Shown here: piece by piece, positions 1 through 9,134 of the stretch
Numbering within the stretch: the first letter of the stretch is position 1
How the letters are laid out: each line of letters begins with the position of its first letter
Assembly (NCBI RefSeq): GCF_014203695.1
Contig: NZ_JACHJO010000011.1
Coordinates: 165,757 to 229,756, forward strand
From: Nocardiopsis algeriensis
GTDB taxonomy: Bacteria > Actinomycetota > Actinomycetes > Streptosporangiales > Streptosporangiaceae
Reading direction: 5' to 3'
DNA length: 64,000 bases
Position numbers and translations under genes: made by a program
The notes under the pieces: model-generated
The model's database searches: none
Seen by the model: only the letters and a program-made list of their open reading frames with translations
Told to the model about the DNA's origin: nothing

Positions 1-1298
1 GGCATGCCCCGCTCCCCACCGGTCTCCTCGTGCATGAGCGCGAGCTGGTTCTGGATGTAGGGCCAGCGCTCCTTGTTGAGGTAGGTCTCGGTCCAGGGGC
101 CCATCTCGCCCTCGAAGTTGGCGGGCATCTGGATGATGACCCCGAGGAAGGCCCCCTCCTCGGGGGTCAGGTCGCCGACGCTCTTGTCGAAGTACGCCTG
201 GGCGGCCATCTCGATCCCCAGGGCGCCGCGGCCGAAGTAGATCGTGTTGAGGTAGTCGGTGAGGATCTTGTCGTGGTCCTCCTGCTGGCCGAGCTTGATG
301 GAGATGAAGATCTCGCGGACCTTGCGGACGTAGGGGTTCTGCCCGTCGAGGTCGCTGTAGTAGTTGCGCGCCATCTGTTGGGTGATGGTGGAACCGCCGC
401 CCGCCTCACCGCCGGTGACGACCGCGCGGGCGATACCCATGAGGTTGATGCCGGGGTCGTCGTAGAAGGTGCGCTGCTCCGCGGCCAGGACGCCGTCGAC
501 GACGTGCTCGGGAATGTCCTCGCGCTGGACCTCGATGCGCTGGACCTCGCCCGTGGTGATCGCGGTCTCGCCGTTCTCCCAGAGGATCTGGCTGGCCGAC
601 ATGGTGCTCTCGGCCTTGGCGTCGAGCTCGTCCGCGTCTGGAGCCTGTGCGTACAGGACCGCGAAGGCGGCCACGCCGCCGATGATCATGAGGCCGAACA
701 CGGCCAGGGCGGGCTTCCAGGCCTTGGCGAGGAACCGCTTCCACCACGGACGGTCGTCGGGCTCCTCCTCGCGGGAGCGGCGGCGACCGCCGCCGCCTCC
801 GCCGCGTCCCCCGGCCGCCGCACGCGTCCCCCGGCCGCCGCGCCGGGCCTCGGAGCGTGAGGCGTGCTCCCGGTCGCGGGGGTCGCGCGGGCCGTCGGGT
901 CGGCGGCGGCCTCCGGGGCGTTCACCGCCCTCGGGGCGCCGGCGGGGGGCACCGCCCTCCTCGGGACGCCTGCGCTGACCTTCCGGACGGCGCCGGGGCT
1001 CCTCCTCGGGGGGCCTGCGCCGGCCCTCCGGGCGGCGCGGGCGGTCGTCCTCCGCACGGCGGCGGCCGCCGCCCCCGGAGCGCGCCTCGCTCGCCGGGGG
1101 CCGGGGACGGCGCGGGCGCTCCTGGCCCTCGTCACCCCAGAATCCGCTGTCCGCTTCCGGACGTCGGCGCCCTCCGGCACGTTCGTCCCGGGGCGGGCCG
1201 TCGGCCCGGCGCCTTCCGCCGTTGCCGCGCGGACCGTCGACCGGGCCCTCGGCCCGGCGACGGCCGCCGTCGGCATTCCGTCGTCTTTCGGTACTCAC
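1..1298 (-). CDS. Class A penicillin-binding protein (GT51 transglycosylase), 3' end outside window
   Basis: Bifunctional peptidoglycan synthase whose C-terminal transpeptidase domain lies beyond the left edge. The GTG start at 1298 is chosen because GAGGAC sits just upstream and the frame stays open to base 1. Residues 1-185 are an Arg/Gly/Pro/Glu-rich cytoplasmic tail. A membrane segment follows at about 190-213 (WKPALAVFGLMIIGGVAAFA), then the GT51 domain. Visible GT51 motifs are AAEQRTFYDDPGINLMG (catalytic Glu region), GGSTITQQMARNYYSD and KILTDYLNTIYFGRGALG. This family polymerises lipid II outside the membrane. The gene is transcribed away from the inositol-phosphate synthase gene. The long basic tail is common in actinomycete homologues. 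Family assignment is certain; substrate preference and the transpeptidase part cannot be judged here. Confidence 0.93.
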   Translation of the reverse strand, partial: MSTERRRNADGGRRRAEGPVDGPRGNGGRRRADGPPRDERAGGRRRPEADSGFWGDEGQERPRRPRPPASEARSGGGGRRRAEDDRPRRPEGRRRPPEEEPRRRPEGQRRRPEEGGAPRRRPEGGERPGGRRRPDGPRDPRDREHASRSEARRGGRGTRAAAGGRGGGGGGRRRSREEEPDDRPWWKRFLAKAWKPALAVFGLMIIGGVAAFAVLYAQAPDADELDAKAESTMSASQILWENGETAITTGEVQRIEVQREDIPEHVVDGVLAAEQRTFYDDPGINLMGIARAVVTGGEAGGGSTITQQMARNYYSDLDGQNPYVRKVREIFISIKLGQQEDHDKILTDYLNTIYFGRGALGIEMAAQAYFDKSVGDLTPEEGAFLGVIIQMPANFEGEMGPWTETYLNKERWPYIQNQLALMHEETGGERGM

Positions 1299-2157
1299 GT
1301 GGTCCTCGATTGCCTTTCACGGCCGGTCGGCCTGACGATTCCTTGGTGGAGACGGGGGTGGCTCCCCCGGGGGGATCGGTGATCCGCGATCTGTCCTCTT
1401 CGCCCGGCCCTCGGAGCGGGCGGGCGGTACGGCCGCCTCCACCGTCGTGCCTGTCGTTCAGGACTCCCGGAGAAGGACGCTCAGCCGCGGGCAGAGGTTT
1501 TCAGACAGACCGCGAAGACGTTGGCCGCTTCTTCCTCCTGATCGTTGGCCTGGGGAACAAGGGCCCCGTCACCGCCCTGTCGGCGCGAACGCCGCGGCGG
1601 GGCATCATCCGGGAGCTCTACCGGCTACGCACGCAAATCACAGGTCACGTTAAAGCGATCGGACGGTATAGCACAACCCACGCGTGAGCGTATCGCGTGT
1701 GATAGGACACTTTGCCATCCTCTGTCAAGAACCGCCCGCCACGCCTGCCCCTCAGAGCTCGGACATGTACTGATGTGTCCACCGACGGACGTACAGCACC
1801 AGCTCACCGGCGGGTCGGCCGACGTGGTGTGTGACATTCCGCGCTCATCGGCGCACGTACTCTTGGGCAGCGCATGGAAGCACAGGCAACCGGCGTCCCC
1901 GGGGACTCAGGAGCGGACGTCGATCCCACGACGCCCAGGGATAGAGTCATACCCGAACAAACCAGCCATACATGCACGTTCCACTCGCTGTCCCGACATG
2001 CGGCCGACCGCTCCGGGTGGGAACAGAAACGCCCGGCAAGCTGCTGATCACATACGGAAAACGAAAGCAGAACGGCACTCCCCGCACCGGCCCCGGTACG
2101 GGACCGCCGCCGTGCGCCGTGGAATCCACGTTCGCGAAGAAGAAGGAGCAAGAACCA
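1299..2157. other. Intergenic region between PBP gene and ino1
   Basis: About 860 bases between divergent genes. No reading frame here resembles a protein I know. In Streptomyces a PadR-type regulator gene lies between the corresponding genes; I find no trace of it in any frame. The part from about 1620 to 2000 is visibly lower in GC than the flanking genes and probably holds promoters for both directions, including the -35/-10 pair listed separately. Confidence 0.5.
1699..1728 (-). promoter_or_regulatory. Candidate promoter for the penicillin-binding protein gene
   Basis: On the minus strand a perfect TTGACA (1723-1728) is followed after 17-18 bases by CTATCA/TATCAC (1699-1705). It points toward the PBP start about 400 bases downstream, so the transcript would have a long leader. 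The -10 match is only moderate. Confidence 0.35.
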
Positions 2158-3228
2158 ATGGGTTCGGTACGTGTAGCCGTCGTGGGTGTCGGCAACTGCG
2201 CTGCGTCTCTCGTGCAGGGAGTGCACTACTACAAGGACGCAGACCCCGAGTCCCGGGTACCGGGCCTGATGCATGTCCAGTTCGGCCAGTACCACGTGCG
2301 CGACGTCGAGTTCGTCGCGGCCTTCGACGTGGACGCCAAGAAGGTCGGGCACGACCTCGCCGACGCCATCACGGCGAGCGAGAACAACACCATCAAGATC
2401 TGCGACGTACCGCCCACGGGCGTCACCGTCATGCGCGGCCCCACCTACGACGGTCTCGGCAAGTACTACCAGGAGATCATCCAGGAGTCTCCCGAGGACG
2501 CGGTGGACGTGGTCGCCGTCCTCAAGCAGACCAAGGCCGACGTCCTCGTCTCCTACCTCCCCGTGGGCTCGGAGGAGGCCGACAAGTTCTACGCCCAGTG
2601 CGCGATCGACGCCGGGGTGGCCTTCGTCAACGCCCTCCCCGTGTTCATCGCCTCCGACCCCGAGTGGGCGCAGAAGTTCGCCGACGCGGGCGTCCCGATC
2701 ATCGGTGACGACATCAAGTCCCAGGTGGGCGCGACCATCACCCACCGCGTGCTGTCGAAGCTGTTCGAGGACCGCGGCGTGATCGTGGACCGCACGTACC
2801 AGCTGAACTTCGGCGGCAACATGGACTTCAAGAACATGCTCGAGCGCGAGCGCCTGGAGTCCAAGAAGATCTCCAAGACCCAGTCGGTCACCTCGCAGAT
2901 CCCCCACGAGCTCAATGCCGGCGCCGTCCACATCGGCCCCTCGGACCACGTGCCGTGGCTCGACGACCGCAAGTGGGCCTACATCCGCCTGGAGGGCCGC
3001 GCGTTCGGCGACGTGCCGCTGAACCTGGAGTACAAGCTGGAGGTCTGGGACTCCCCCAACTCCGCCGGCATCATCATCGACGCGGTGCGCGCCGCCAAGA
3101 TCGCCAAGGACCGCGGCATCGGCGGTCCGATCCTGGCCCCCTCCTCCTACTTCATGAAGTCGCCGCCCGAGCAGTACAGCGACGCCGAGGCGCACGAGGC
3201 GGTCGAGCGCTTCATCGCGGGAGAGTAG
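2158..3228 (+). CDS. ino1: Inositol-3-phosphate synthase
   Basis: Converts glucose 6-phosphate to 1D-myo-inositol 3-phosphate using an NAD cofactor. This supplies inositol for phosphatidylinositol and mycothiol. The 356-residue length matches the short actinobacterial form. The N-terminus [18 protein letters not shown] carries the Rossmann glycine motif (GVGNCA, about residues 10-15). The domain is complete to the C-terminal [20 protein letters not shown] at 2158 is chosen over the longer upstream frame because GAAGGAG lies about 8 bases before it and homologues begin at this point. A hairpin at 3272-3298 follows the stop. Mycothiol synthesis makes this gene a functional relative of the thiol-redox genes trxBA in the same window, though no direct link is visible. 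Confidence 0.95.
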   Translation: MGSVRVAVVGVGNCAASLVQGVHYYKDADPESRVPGLMHVQFGQYHVRDVEFVAAFDVDAKKVGHDLADAITASENNTIKICDVPPTGVTVMRGPTYDGLGKYYQEIIQESPEDAVDVVAVLKQTKADVLVSYLPVGSEEADKFYAQCAIDAGVAFVNALPVFIASDPEWAQKFADAGVPIIGDDIKSQVGATITHRVLSKLFEDRGVIVDRTYQLNFGGNMDFKNMLERERLESKKISKTQSVTSQIPHELNAGAVHIGPSDHVPWLDDRKWAYIRLEGRAFGDVPLNLEYKLEVWDSPNSAGIIIDAVRAAKIAKDRGIGGPILAPSSYFMKSPPEQYSDAEAHEAVERFIAGE

Positions 3229-3271
3229 GCACCGCCCGGCCCGCACCGGCGGGCCCTCCCCCGAGGTCTCC

Positions 3272-3298
3272 CGCCCGGGGCCGCTCCGGCCCCGGGCG
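3272..3298 (+). terminator. Hairpin terminator after ino1
   Basis: A perfect 12-bp GC stem (CGCCCGGGGCCG with its complement) and a 3-base loop, 44 bases after the ino1 stop. A pyrimidine run follows. The next gene starts only 20 bases later, so read-through is possible. Confidence 0.6.
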
Positions 3299-3318
3299 CC
3301 CCCCTCTACCCTGGTGGA

Positions 3319-4611
3319 ATGTCCTTCTTCGGCGATCTGCGGACGGTCCTCCGGGGACCCCGGTTCCGCCGCCTCTTCGGCACCCGGCTGGCCTCCCAGT
3401 TCTCCGACGGGGTCTACCAGGCGGGCCTGGCCGGATTCGTCTTCTTCAACCCCGAGCAGCACACGAGCGCCGGCGCCGTCGCGATGGCCTTCGCCGTGCT
3501 GCTCCTGCCGTTCTCGGTGGTGGCGCCGTTCGCCGGGGTCCTGATCGACCGGTGGCCGCGCCGCCAGGTCCTCCTCCTCTCCTCCCTGGCCAAGGCCGGG
3601 CTCACCCTGGCCTGCGCCGCGCTGGTGTACGACGGCGAGGGCCCCGCGTTCTTCGCGGTCGCCCTGGTGGCGCTGAGCGTCAACCGGTTCTTCCTGTCCG
3701 GACTGTCGGCAGGGCTGCCCTACGTGGTGCCGCGGCAGCAGCTGATGATGGCCAACGCGGTCACGCCGACCTGCGGCACGGTGGCCTCCTCGCTGGGCAC
3801 GGGGGCGGGCCTGGCGATCGGTCTGCTGGTCGGCACGGGCCCCCTGGGCACCGCGGGGATTCTGACGGCCGCCGCGCTGGGCTTCGCCGCGGCAGGCCTG
3901 GTCTCGCTCTCGCTGGGCCGCCGGGAACTGGGTCCGCACCTGGAGGAGGAGCCCGAGGAGGTACGGGCAGCGGTCGGCGACGTCGTCCGGGGCATGGTCT
4001 CGGGCGTCCGGCACATCTGGTCGCGTCCCCCGGCCCGGGACGGCCTGGCCACGATCGGCGCGCACCGGGTCCTCTTCGGGATCTCCTCGCTCCTGACACT
4101 GCTGCTGTACAACAACACGTTCACCGGCGGAGGTGTGGCCGGGCTGGCGGGGTTCTCCGTGTCGGCGGGGCTGCTGGCCGCCGGGTTCTTCCTCGGTGCG
4201 GTGGCCACTCCATGGGCGACGGCGCGGATGTCCCCCGGCGCCTGGATCCGCCTCCAGCTCCTGGTGGCCGCGGCGGCCCTGGCGGGGTTCGCGCTGCCGT
4301 TCTCCCCGGCGCTGTTCCCCGCGGCGGCGTTCGTGCTCGGCTTCGTCTCCCAGGGCGTGAAGGTCACCGTGGACACGCTGGTCCAGCGCCATGTCGACGA
4401 CGCCTTCCGGGGGCGGGTGTTCTCCGTGTACGACGTGCTCTTCAACGCGACGTTCGTCCTCGGGGCGGCCCTGGTGGCCCTCCTCGTCCCACCGTCCGGG
4501 GTCAGTGTCCCCGTGGTGGCGGGCATGGTCGCCGCCTACCTGCTGCTGGGAGCGGCGTGGGCGGTGCGCGAGCGGCGCACCGCCCTCCCCGCTCCGGGGA
4601 TCCCCGTCTAG
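3319..4611 (+). CDS. Major facilitator superfamily transporter
   Basis: A 430-residue protein with about 12 hydrophobic segments and the MFS loop 2-3 signature in the form GVLIDRWPRRQVLLL. It begins MSFFGDLRTVLRGPRFRRLF, typical of actinobacterial MFS permeases that end in a short charged tail. GGTGGA lies just before the ATG. A homologue stands at the same place beside ino1 and the CCA enzyme gene in Streptomyces, so this is conserved core context. The substrate cannot be read from the sequence; export of small molecules is the usual guess for this subgroup. It converges on the CCA enzyme gene with only 4 bases between the stop codons. Confidence 0.88.
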   Translation: MSFFGDLRTVLRGPRFRRLFGTRLASQFSDGVYQAGLAGFVFFNPEQHTSAGAVAMAFAVLLLPFSVVAPFAGVLIDRWPRRQVLLLSSLAKAGLTLACAALVYDGEGPAFFAVALVALSVNRFFLSGLSAGLPYVVPRQQLMMANAVTPTCGTVASSLGTGAGLAIGLLVGTGPLGTAGILTAAALGFAAAGLVSLSLGRRELGPHLEEEPEEVRAAVGDVVRGMVSGVRHIWSRPPARDGLATIGAHRVLFGISSLLTLLLYNNTFTGGGVAGLAGFSVSAGLLAAGFFLGAVATPWATARMSPGAWIRLQLLVAAAALAGFALPFSPALFPAAAFVLGFVSQGVKVTVDTLVQRHVDDAFRGRVFSVYDVLFNATFVLGAALVALLVPPSGVSVPVVAGMVAAYLLLGAAWAVRERRTALPAPGIPV

Positions 4612-4615
4612 GCGG

Positions 4616-6094
4616 TCAGCCCGCGAGGTGTTCGGCGGCCCAGGCGCGGAGCGCCTCGGTCGCGGCCTCCTTGCCCATGGGACCGTTCTCCAGGCGCAGC
4701 TCCAGCAGGTGGCGGTAGGCCTTGCCGACGTCGGGCCCCGGCCCGATGTCCAGGATCTCCTGGATCTCGTTGCCGTCGAGGTCGGGCCGGATGCGGTCCA
4801 GCTCCTCCTGTTCGGCGAGCTCGGCGATGCGCCGCTCGATGTCGTCGTAGGAGCGGGACAGCGCGGCCGCCTTGCGCTTGTTGCGCGTGGTGCAGTCGGC
4901 TCGCGTGAGGATGTGCAGCCGCTCCAGCAGGGGACCGGCGTCGCGCGCGTAGCGGCGGACCGCGGAGTCGGTCCACTCCCCCCGGCCGTAGCCGTGGAAC
5001 CGCAGGTGCAGGGCGACCAGGCTGCTGACGTCGGACACCACGTCCTTGGGGAAGCGCAGCGCGGTGAGCCTCTTGCGGCTCATCGAGGCGCCCACGACCT
5101 CGTGGTGGTGGAAGGTGACCCGGCCGGCGCCCTCGAAGGCACGGGTCCTGGGCTTGCCGATGTCGTGCAGCAGGGCCGCCAGGCGCAGCACCAGATCGGG
5201 CTCGTGGCCGCGTGACCTCTCCAGTCCGATGGCCTGGTCCAGCACCGTGAGCGAGTGCTCGTAGACGTCCTTGTGCCGGTGATGCTCGTCGATCTCCAGG
5301 CGCAGCTTGGGGATCTCGGGCAGCACGTACGGGGCGATGCCCAGCTCGACCATCAGCTCGATGCCGCGGCGCGGGTCGGGGCTGAGCAGGAGCTTGACCA
5401 GTTCGTCGCGGATGCGCTCGGCGGAGACGATGGACAGCCGCTCCGCCATGTCCCGAGCCGCCTCGGCGACCTCCGGGGCGAGGGAGAAGCCCAGCTGCGC
5501 GGCGAAGCGGACCGCCCGCATGATGCGCAGGGGGTCGTCGCTGAAGGAGTCCTCGGGCCGGCCGGGGGTGCGCAGCACGCCGGCCCGCAGATCGGCCAGA
5601 CCGCCGAAGGGGTCGACGAACTCACCTTCGGGCAGGCGCACCGCCATGGCGTTGACGGTGAAGTCCCGCCGCACGAGGTCGTCCTCGATGTCGGTGCCGT
5701 AGGCCACCTCGGGCTTGCGGGACTTGGGCGAGTAGGACTCGCTGCGGTAGGTGGTGACCTCGAGCTGGAGGTTCTTCTTGCGCAGGCCGACGGTGCCGAA
5801 GTCGATGCCCACCGTCCACACGGAGTCGGCCCACCCCTCGACGAGTTCGAGGATGCGCTGGGGCACCGCGTCGGTCGTCAGGTCCACGTCGTGGGCCGGT
5901 CTTCCGAGCAGGGCGTCGCGTACGGGTCCCCCCACGAGGGCGAGCTCCTGGCCCTCCGCGGCGAAGATTCCACCCAGCCCCTCGGAGACGGTGCGCACGG
6001 AATCGACCAGCGCGCTGATCGACGCCCGCTGCTCAGGCGTCGGCTCCTCCACCGGGGAGTCGTCACTTCCACTCGAAAACTCTGTGTTCGGCAC
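4616..6094 (-). CDS. cca: CCA-adding tRNA nucleotidyltransferase
   Basis: Adds or repairs the 3' CCA end of tRNAs from CTP and ATP. The 492-residue protein has the class II polymerase-beta head: GGPVRD (about 55-60) and the metal-binding pair in HDVDLTTDA (Asp69, Asp71). It continues with [11 protein letters not shown] and [19 protein letters not shown]-terminal HD domain shows [15 protein letters not shown]. Actinobacterial homologues have this fused HD domain and are often annotated PcnA or CCA tRNA nucleotidyltransferase. A conserved neighbour of the DUF6049/murJ block. The N-terminal 30 residues are variable and the start could be slightly shorter. Confidence 0.93.
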   Translation of the reverse strand: MPNTEFSSGSDDSPVEEPTPEQRASISALVDSVRTVSEGLGGIFAAEGQELALVGGPVRDALLGRPAHDVDLTTDAVPQRILELVEGWADSVWTVGIDFGTVGLRKKNLQLEVTTYRSESYSPKSRKPEVAYGTDIEDDLVRRDFTVNAMAVRLPEGEFVDPFGGLADLRAGVLRTPGRPEDSFSDDPLRIMRAVRFAAQLGFSLAPEVAEAARDMAERLSIVSAERIRDELVKLLLSPDPRRGIELMVELGIAPYVLPEIPKLRLEIDEHHRHKDVYEHSLTVLDQAIGLERSRGHEPDLVLRLAALLHDIGKPRTRAFEGAGRVTFHHHEVVGASMSRKRLTALRFPKDVVSDVSSLVALHLRFHGYGRGEWTDSAVRRYARDAGPLLERLHILTRADCTTRNKRKAAALSRSYDDIERRIAELAEQEELDRIRPDLDGNEIQEILDIGPGPDVGKAYRHLLELRLENGPMGKEAATEALRAWAAEHLAG

Positions 6095-6436
6095 ACACGC
6101 AGGTTAGGGGCCGCGAAGTGCAATCGGCGAATCGTGCGGGACGGCGGCTCCGAAGCGGCCGTACGGTGACAGCTCGTCGGCGGGCCCCGCCTCAGGCGCC
6201 CGTTCCCTGGAGAAACATCCCCTTCCGCACGCCACACGGAGGTCTTCCCCGACTCCGGGGCCGGGGAAGGCGGTATCTTCGGGTGCAGTAGTGGTAGGAC
6301 GCTGCGATTGCCCCGTGTCCTCCCGGCCCGCGAACGCCGTGTACGCCGTGCGGGCACTGCCGACCGCTCCCGCCCCTCGGCACCGCATCCGCGGCGGGAC
6401 GTCCATACGGACCCGAATCAGGAAACCGGTCAAGCG
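6095..6436. other. Divergent intergenic region, cca / DUF6049 gene
   Basis: About 340 bases between divergent genes. The plus frame is open from TTG 6308, but codons 6308-6436 look non-coding (Arg/Pro/His-rich, no conserved feature). I see no convincing -35/-10 pair. Confidence 0.4.
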
Positions 6437-8950
6437 TTGCGTCGAATTGCCTCCGTACCGGCGGCCATGGCCGTGGCCGCCGCGCTGCTGCCGTTCCCGG
6501 CCCCGCCCGCGTCCGCCGAGCCCGACGAGGGGCAGGCCGAACCTCTCGTCGTCGAACAGATCACCCCGGAGGCGATCGACGAGGACAGCACCCTGAAGGT
6601 GTCCGGAGAGGTGACCAACACCACCTCGGAGAGCATCTCCGACGTCACGGTCCGGATGCGCTACTCGCGGCACCCCTTCACCAGCCGGGACGAGCTGGAC
6701 GAGTTCGCCTCCGGCGACGGCTGGCAGCCCAGCGCCTCGGGGCCCGACGACAGGATCACCGCCGAACTCCCGCCCGGCACCAGGCAGTCCTACACACTGA
6801 GTGTCCCGGCGGAGGATCTCGGACTCGAGTCCTACGGCGTGTACCCGCTGGTGGTCGAGGCGGTCGACGCCGACGGCGCCGTGGTGGGGGCCCAGTACAC
6901 CTTTCTCCCCTACACGGGGAACGGCAAGGACGTTCCCTCCGTCGACATCGCGTGGGTGTGGCCGCTGATGGAATCCCCCCAGCGGGCGGACGACGGCACC
7001 TTCCTCGGCGGCGGTCTGGAGGACGCCGTCTCGGAGGAGGGCCGCCTGGCCCGCCTCCTGGCCGCAGGTGCGGGGGCCGAGGTGTCCTTCGAGCCCGGCG
7101 AGGAGGACCTGGTCGAGCTCCTCGGCCTGGACGAGGACCCGGAGGCGACCGGCGAGGAGGAATCGGCCGCCGCGGAGGAGAGCGCTTCTCCTCTGCCCTC
7201 GGACGGGCCCTCCGAGGCGCCCTCGGAGGACGGTGGGGACGAGGAGGGCGAGGAGACCGGGGAACCCTCCGACGAGGCCGAGAAGAAGGACTCCGAGGCC
7301 TCCGGCGGCGAGGGGGTGCCCGTCACCTGGGCCGTGGACCCCGGCACCCTCGACGACATCCTGCGCATGGCGTCGGAGGAGTACGAGGTGGTCGACGACG
7401 CCCTCGCGGTCCCTGCCGAGTCCGAGCCCTCCCGTGAGGAGCGGGAGGCCTCCGTCGCGGCCCAGGTGTGGCTGCGTGAGGCACGCCGGGTCCTGGCCGG
7501 CGACACCGTCGTGGCCGCCCCCTACGCCAACGCCGACCTGGCGGCACTGCTGCGCAACGACATGGGCGGCGATGCCGAGGCCGCCGTCCGCATCGGCCGT
7601 GAGGCCGTGCTGCGCGCCCTGGAGCTGGAGGCCGACGAGTCCTACGCCCTGCCGCCCGGCGGGTTGATGGACCAGAATGTCCACGGTCTGCTCTCCGAGA
7701 GCGGCGCCACCCGCTTCCTCCTCTCCGAGGGGTCCCTGCCCGCCGTGTCGTGGCTGTCCACGACCCCGACCGCCCAGGCGCCGCTGCCTTCCGCCGACGG
7801 GGAGTCCGAGGCCCTCGCCCTGGTCGCCGACGCAGGCATCAGCGGTGTCCTCTCCGCACCGACCCGGGGAGCGGGGCAGACCGAGCTGGCGCTCCAGCGC
7901 TTCGCCGCCGAAACCGCGATGATCGCCGGGGAGAACGCGGGGGACGACCGGGTCGTCGTCGCCCTTCCCGACTCCGGATGGGATCCGAGCCCCGAATTCG
8001 CCTCGGGTGTGCTGGAGTCGTCCGAGGAGCTTCCGTGGCTGTCCGCGACCTCCCTCGACGACGTCGAGCTGCCCGCGGAGGAGGACCGCGAGAACACCCG
8101 CCGGCGGCTCACCTACCCCGACGGCGCCCGCGGTGAGGAGCTCAGCTCCACCTATCTCGCCCTGGTCGAGGACGTCGGCCGCGACGTGCGCCTGTTCAAC
8201 AGCATCCTGGTGGACGACGACGACCCGTTCCGACGGGCACTGCTGCGGCTGGAGACGGCGTACTGGCGGGAGGAGGAGGTGCTTGCGGGCGCCGCTCGCT
8301 CCCTCGTCTCGGACGAGGTGGAGGCCCGCCTCTCGGACGTGCGCGTCATCCCCGCCGACGAGATCACCCTGGTCAGCCGGGAGGGGACCACCGGGATCCT
8401 GGTCGCCAACGACCTCGAGGACGAGGCCGTCTTCGTCCACCTGTCGGTGTTCTCCGAGAACTCGGGCCGGCTGAGCATCGGCGACTACAACGTCACCTTC
8501 GAGATCGAGCCCGGTGCCAAGACCACGGTGTACGTCCCCCTGTCGGCCCGCATCAACGGCCGCACGGTGGTGCACGCCAGCCTCCACAACGCCGACGGCG
8601 AACCGATCAACGCCCAGACCGTCCAGATCCCCGTGAACGCCACGGGTCTGGGCACCCAGGCACTTCTCATCAGCGGCGTCGGCGCACTGATCCTGATTGC
8701 CGCGCTGGCCCCGCGCGCACTGCGCAAGTGGGTCCGCCGCAAGAGGGGCGAGGCGATCCTGGAGGCCGAGGCGGCCGGACCGTCCGAGGCCGCGGAGGAC
8801 ACCGGACCGGCGGAGGACGCCGGTGCGTCGGAAGCCGCAGGGAACACCGAGGCGGCGGAAACGGCAGGAGCGGCGGAGGACACCGCCGAAGACGACGGAG
8901 ACGTCCCCGCGACCACCGCGGAGCCCGAACCGAAGGGCACGGGAAAGTGA
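6437..8950 (+). CDS. DUF6049 family large membrane-anchored surface protein
   Basis: Function unknown. TTG at 6437 is preferred because AGGAAA lies about 12 bases upstream and a clean signal peptide follows (ASVPAAMAVAAALLPFPAPPASA). The frame is also open from TTG 6308. The 837-residue mature protein is mostly extracytoplasmic. A first beta-rich region (EPLVVEQITPEAIDEDSTLKV onward) resembles an Ig-like fold. A Ser/Glu/Pro-rich insert lies at about 235-290. A long middle domain follows, then another beta region ending near 730. A single membrane helix at about 740-762 (ALLISGVGALILIAALAPRAL) is followed by a cytoplasmic Ala/Glu-rich acidic tail. Its fixed position directly before murJ in actinomycetes suggests a role in envelope assembly; that is inference. 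Confidence 0.82.
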   Translation: MRRIASVPAAMAVAAALLPFPAPPASAEPDEGQAEPLVVEQITPEAIDEDSTLKVSGEVTNTTSESISDVTVRMRYSRHPFTSRDELDEFASGDGWQPSASGPDDRITAELPPGTRQSYTLSVPAEDLGLESYGVYPLVVEAVDADGAVVGAQYTFLPYTGNGKDVPSVDIAWVWPLMESPQRADDGTFLGGGLEDAVSEEGRLARLLAAGAGAEVSFEPGEEDLVELLGLDEDPEATGEEESAAAEESASPLPSDGPSEAPSEDGGDEEGEETGEPSDEAEKKDSEASGGEGVPVTWAVDPGTLDDILRMASEEYEVVDDALAVPAESEPSREEREASVAAQVWLREARRVLAGDTVVAAPYANADLAALLRNDMGGDAEAAVRIGREAVLRALELEADESYALPPGGLMDQNVHGLLSESGATRFLLSEGSLPAVSWLSTTPTAQAPLPSADGESEALALVADAGISGVLSAPTRGAGQTELALQRFAAETAMIAGENAGDDRVVVALPDSGWDPSPEFASGVLESSEELPWLSATSLDDVELPAEEDRENTRRRLTYPDGARGEELSSTYLALVEDVGRDVRLFNSILVDDDDPFRRALLRLETAYWREEEVLAGAARSLVSDEVEARLSDVRVIPADEITLVSREGTTGILVANDLEDEAVFVHLSVFSENSGRLSIGDYNVTFEIEPGAKTTVYVPLSARINGRTVVHASLHNADGEPINAQTVQIPVNATGLGTQALLISGVGALILIAALAPRALRKWVRRKRGEAILEAEAAGPSEAAEDTGPAEDAGASEAAGNTEAAETAGAAEDTAEDDGDVPATTAEPEPKGTGK

Positions 8951-9134
8951 CCCCTCTCTTCCGCGCGGGCCGGCCGGCATGATCCCCTACCGACGGGGTG
9001 CCGTGTCGACACATCCGAACATCTCCACGCCGGCGCGCGCGGCAGGCCGCGGCGCATCCGGCCCGTCCGGCCGGATGCCGGACCCCGGCTCCGCCGGCCC
9101 ATCCCCAGTCGGACGAAAGGAAGCCTGATCCCAG

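Noticed and set aside
1804..4392. Very long minus-strand open frame opposite ino1 and the MFS gene
   Set aside because: Antisense shadow of GC-rich coding DNA: composition is Arg/Gly/His/Asp-rich with no domain, while the plus strand encodes complete known proteins.
6104..8980. 958-codon minus-strand open frame opposite the DUF6049 gene
   Set aside because: Antisense shadow caused by high third-position GC; the plus strand has a signal peptide, domains and a TM helix.
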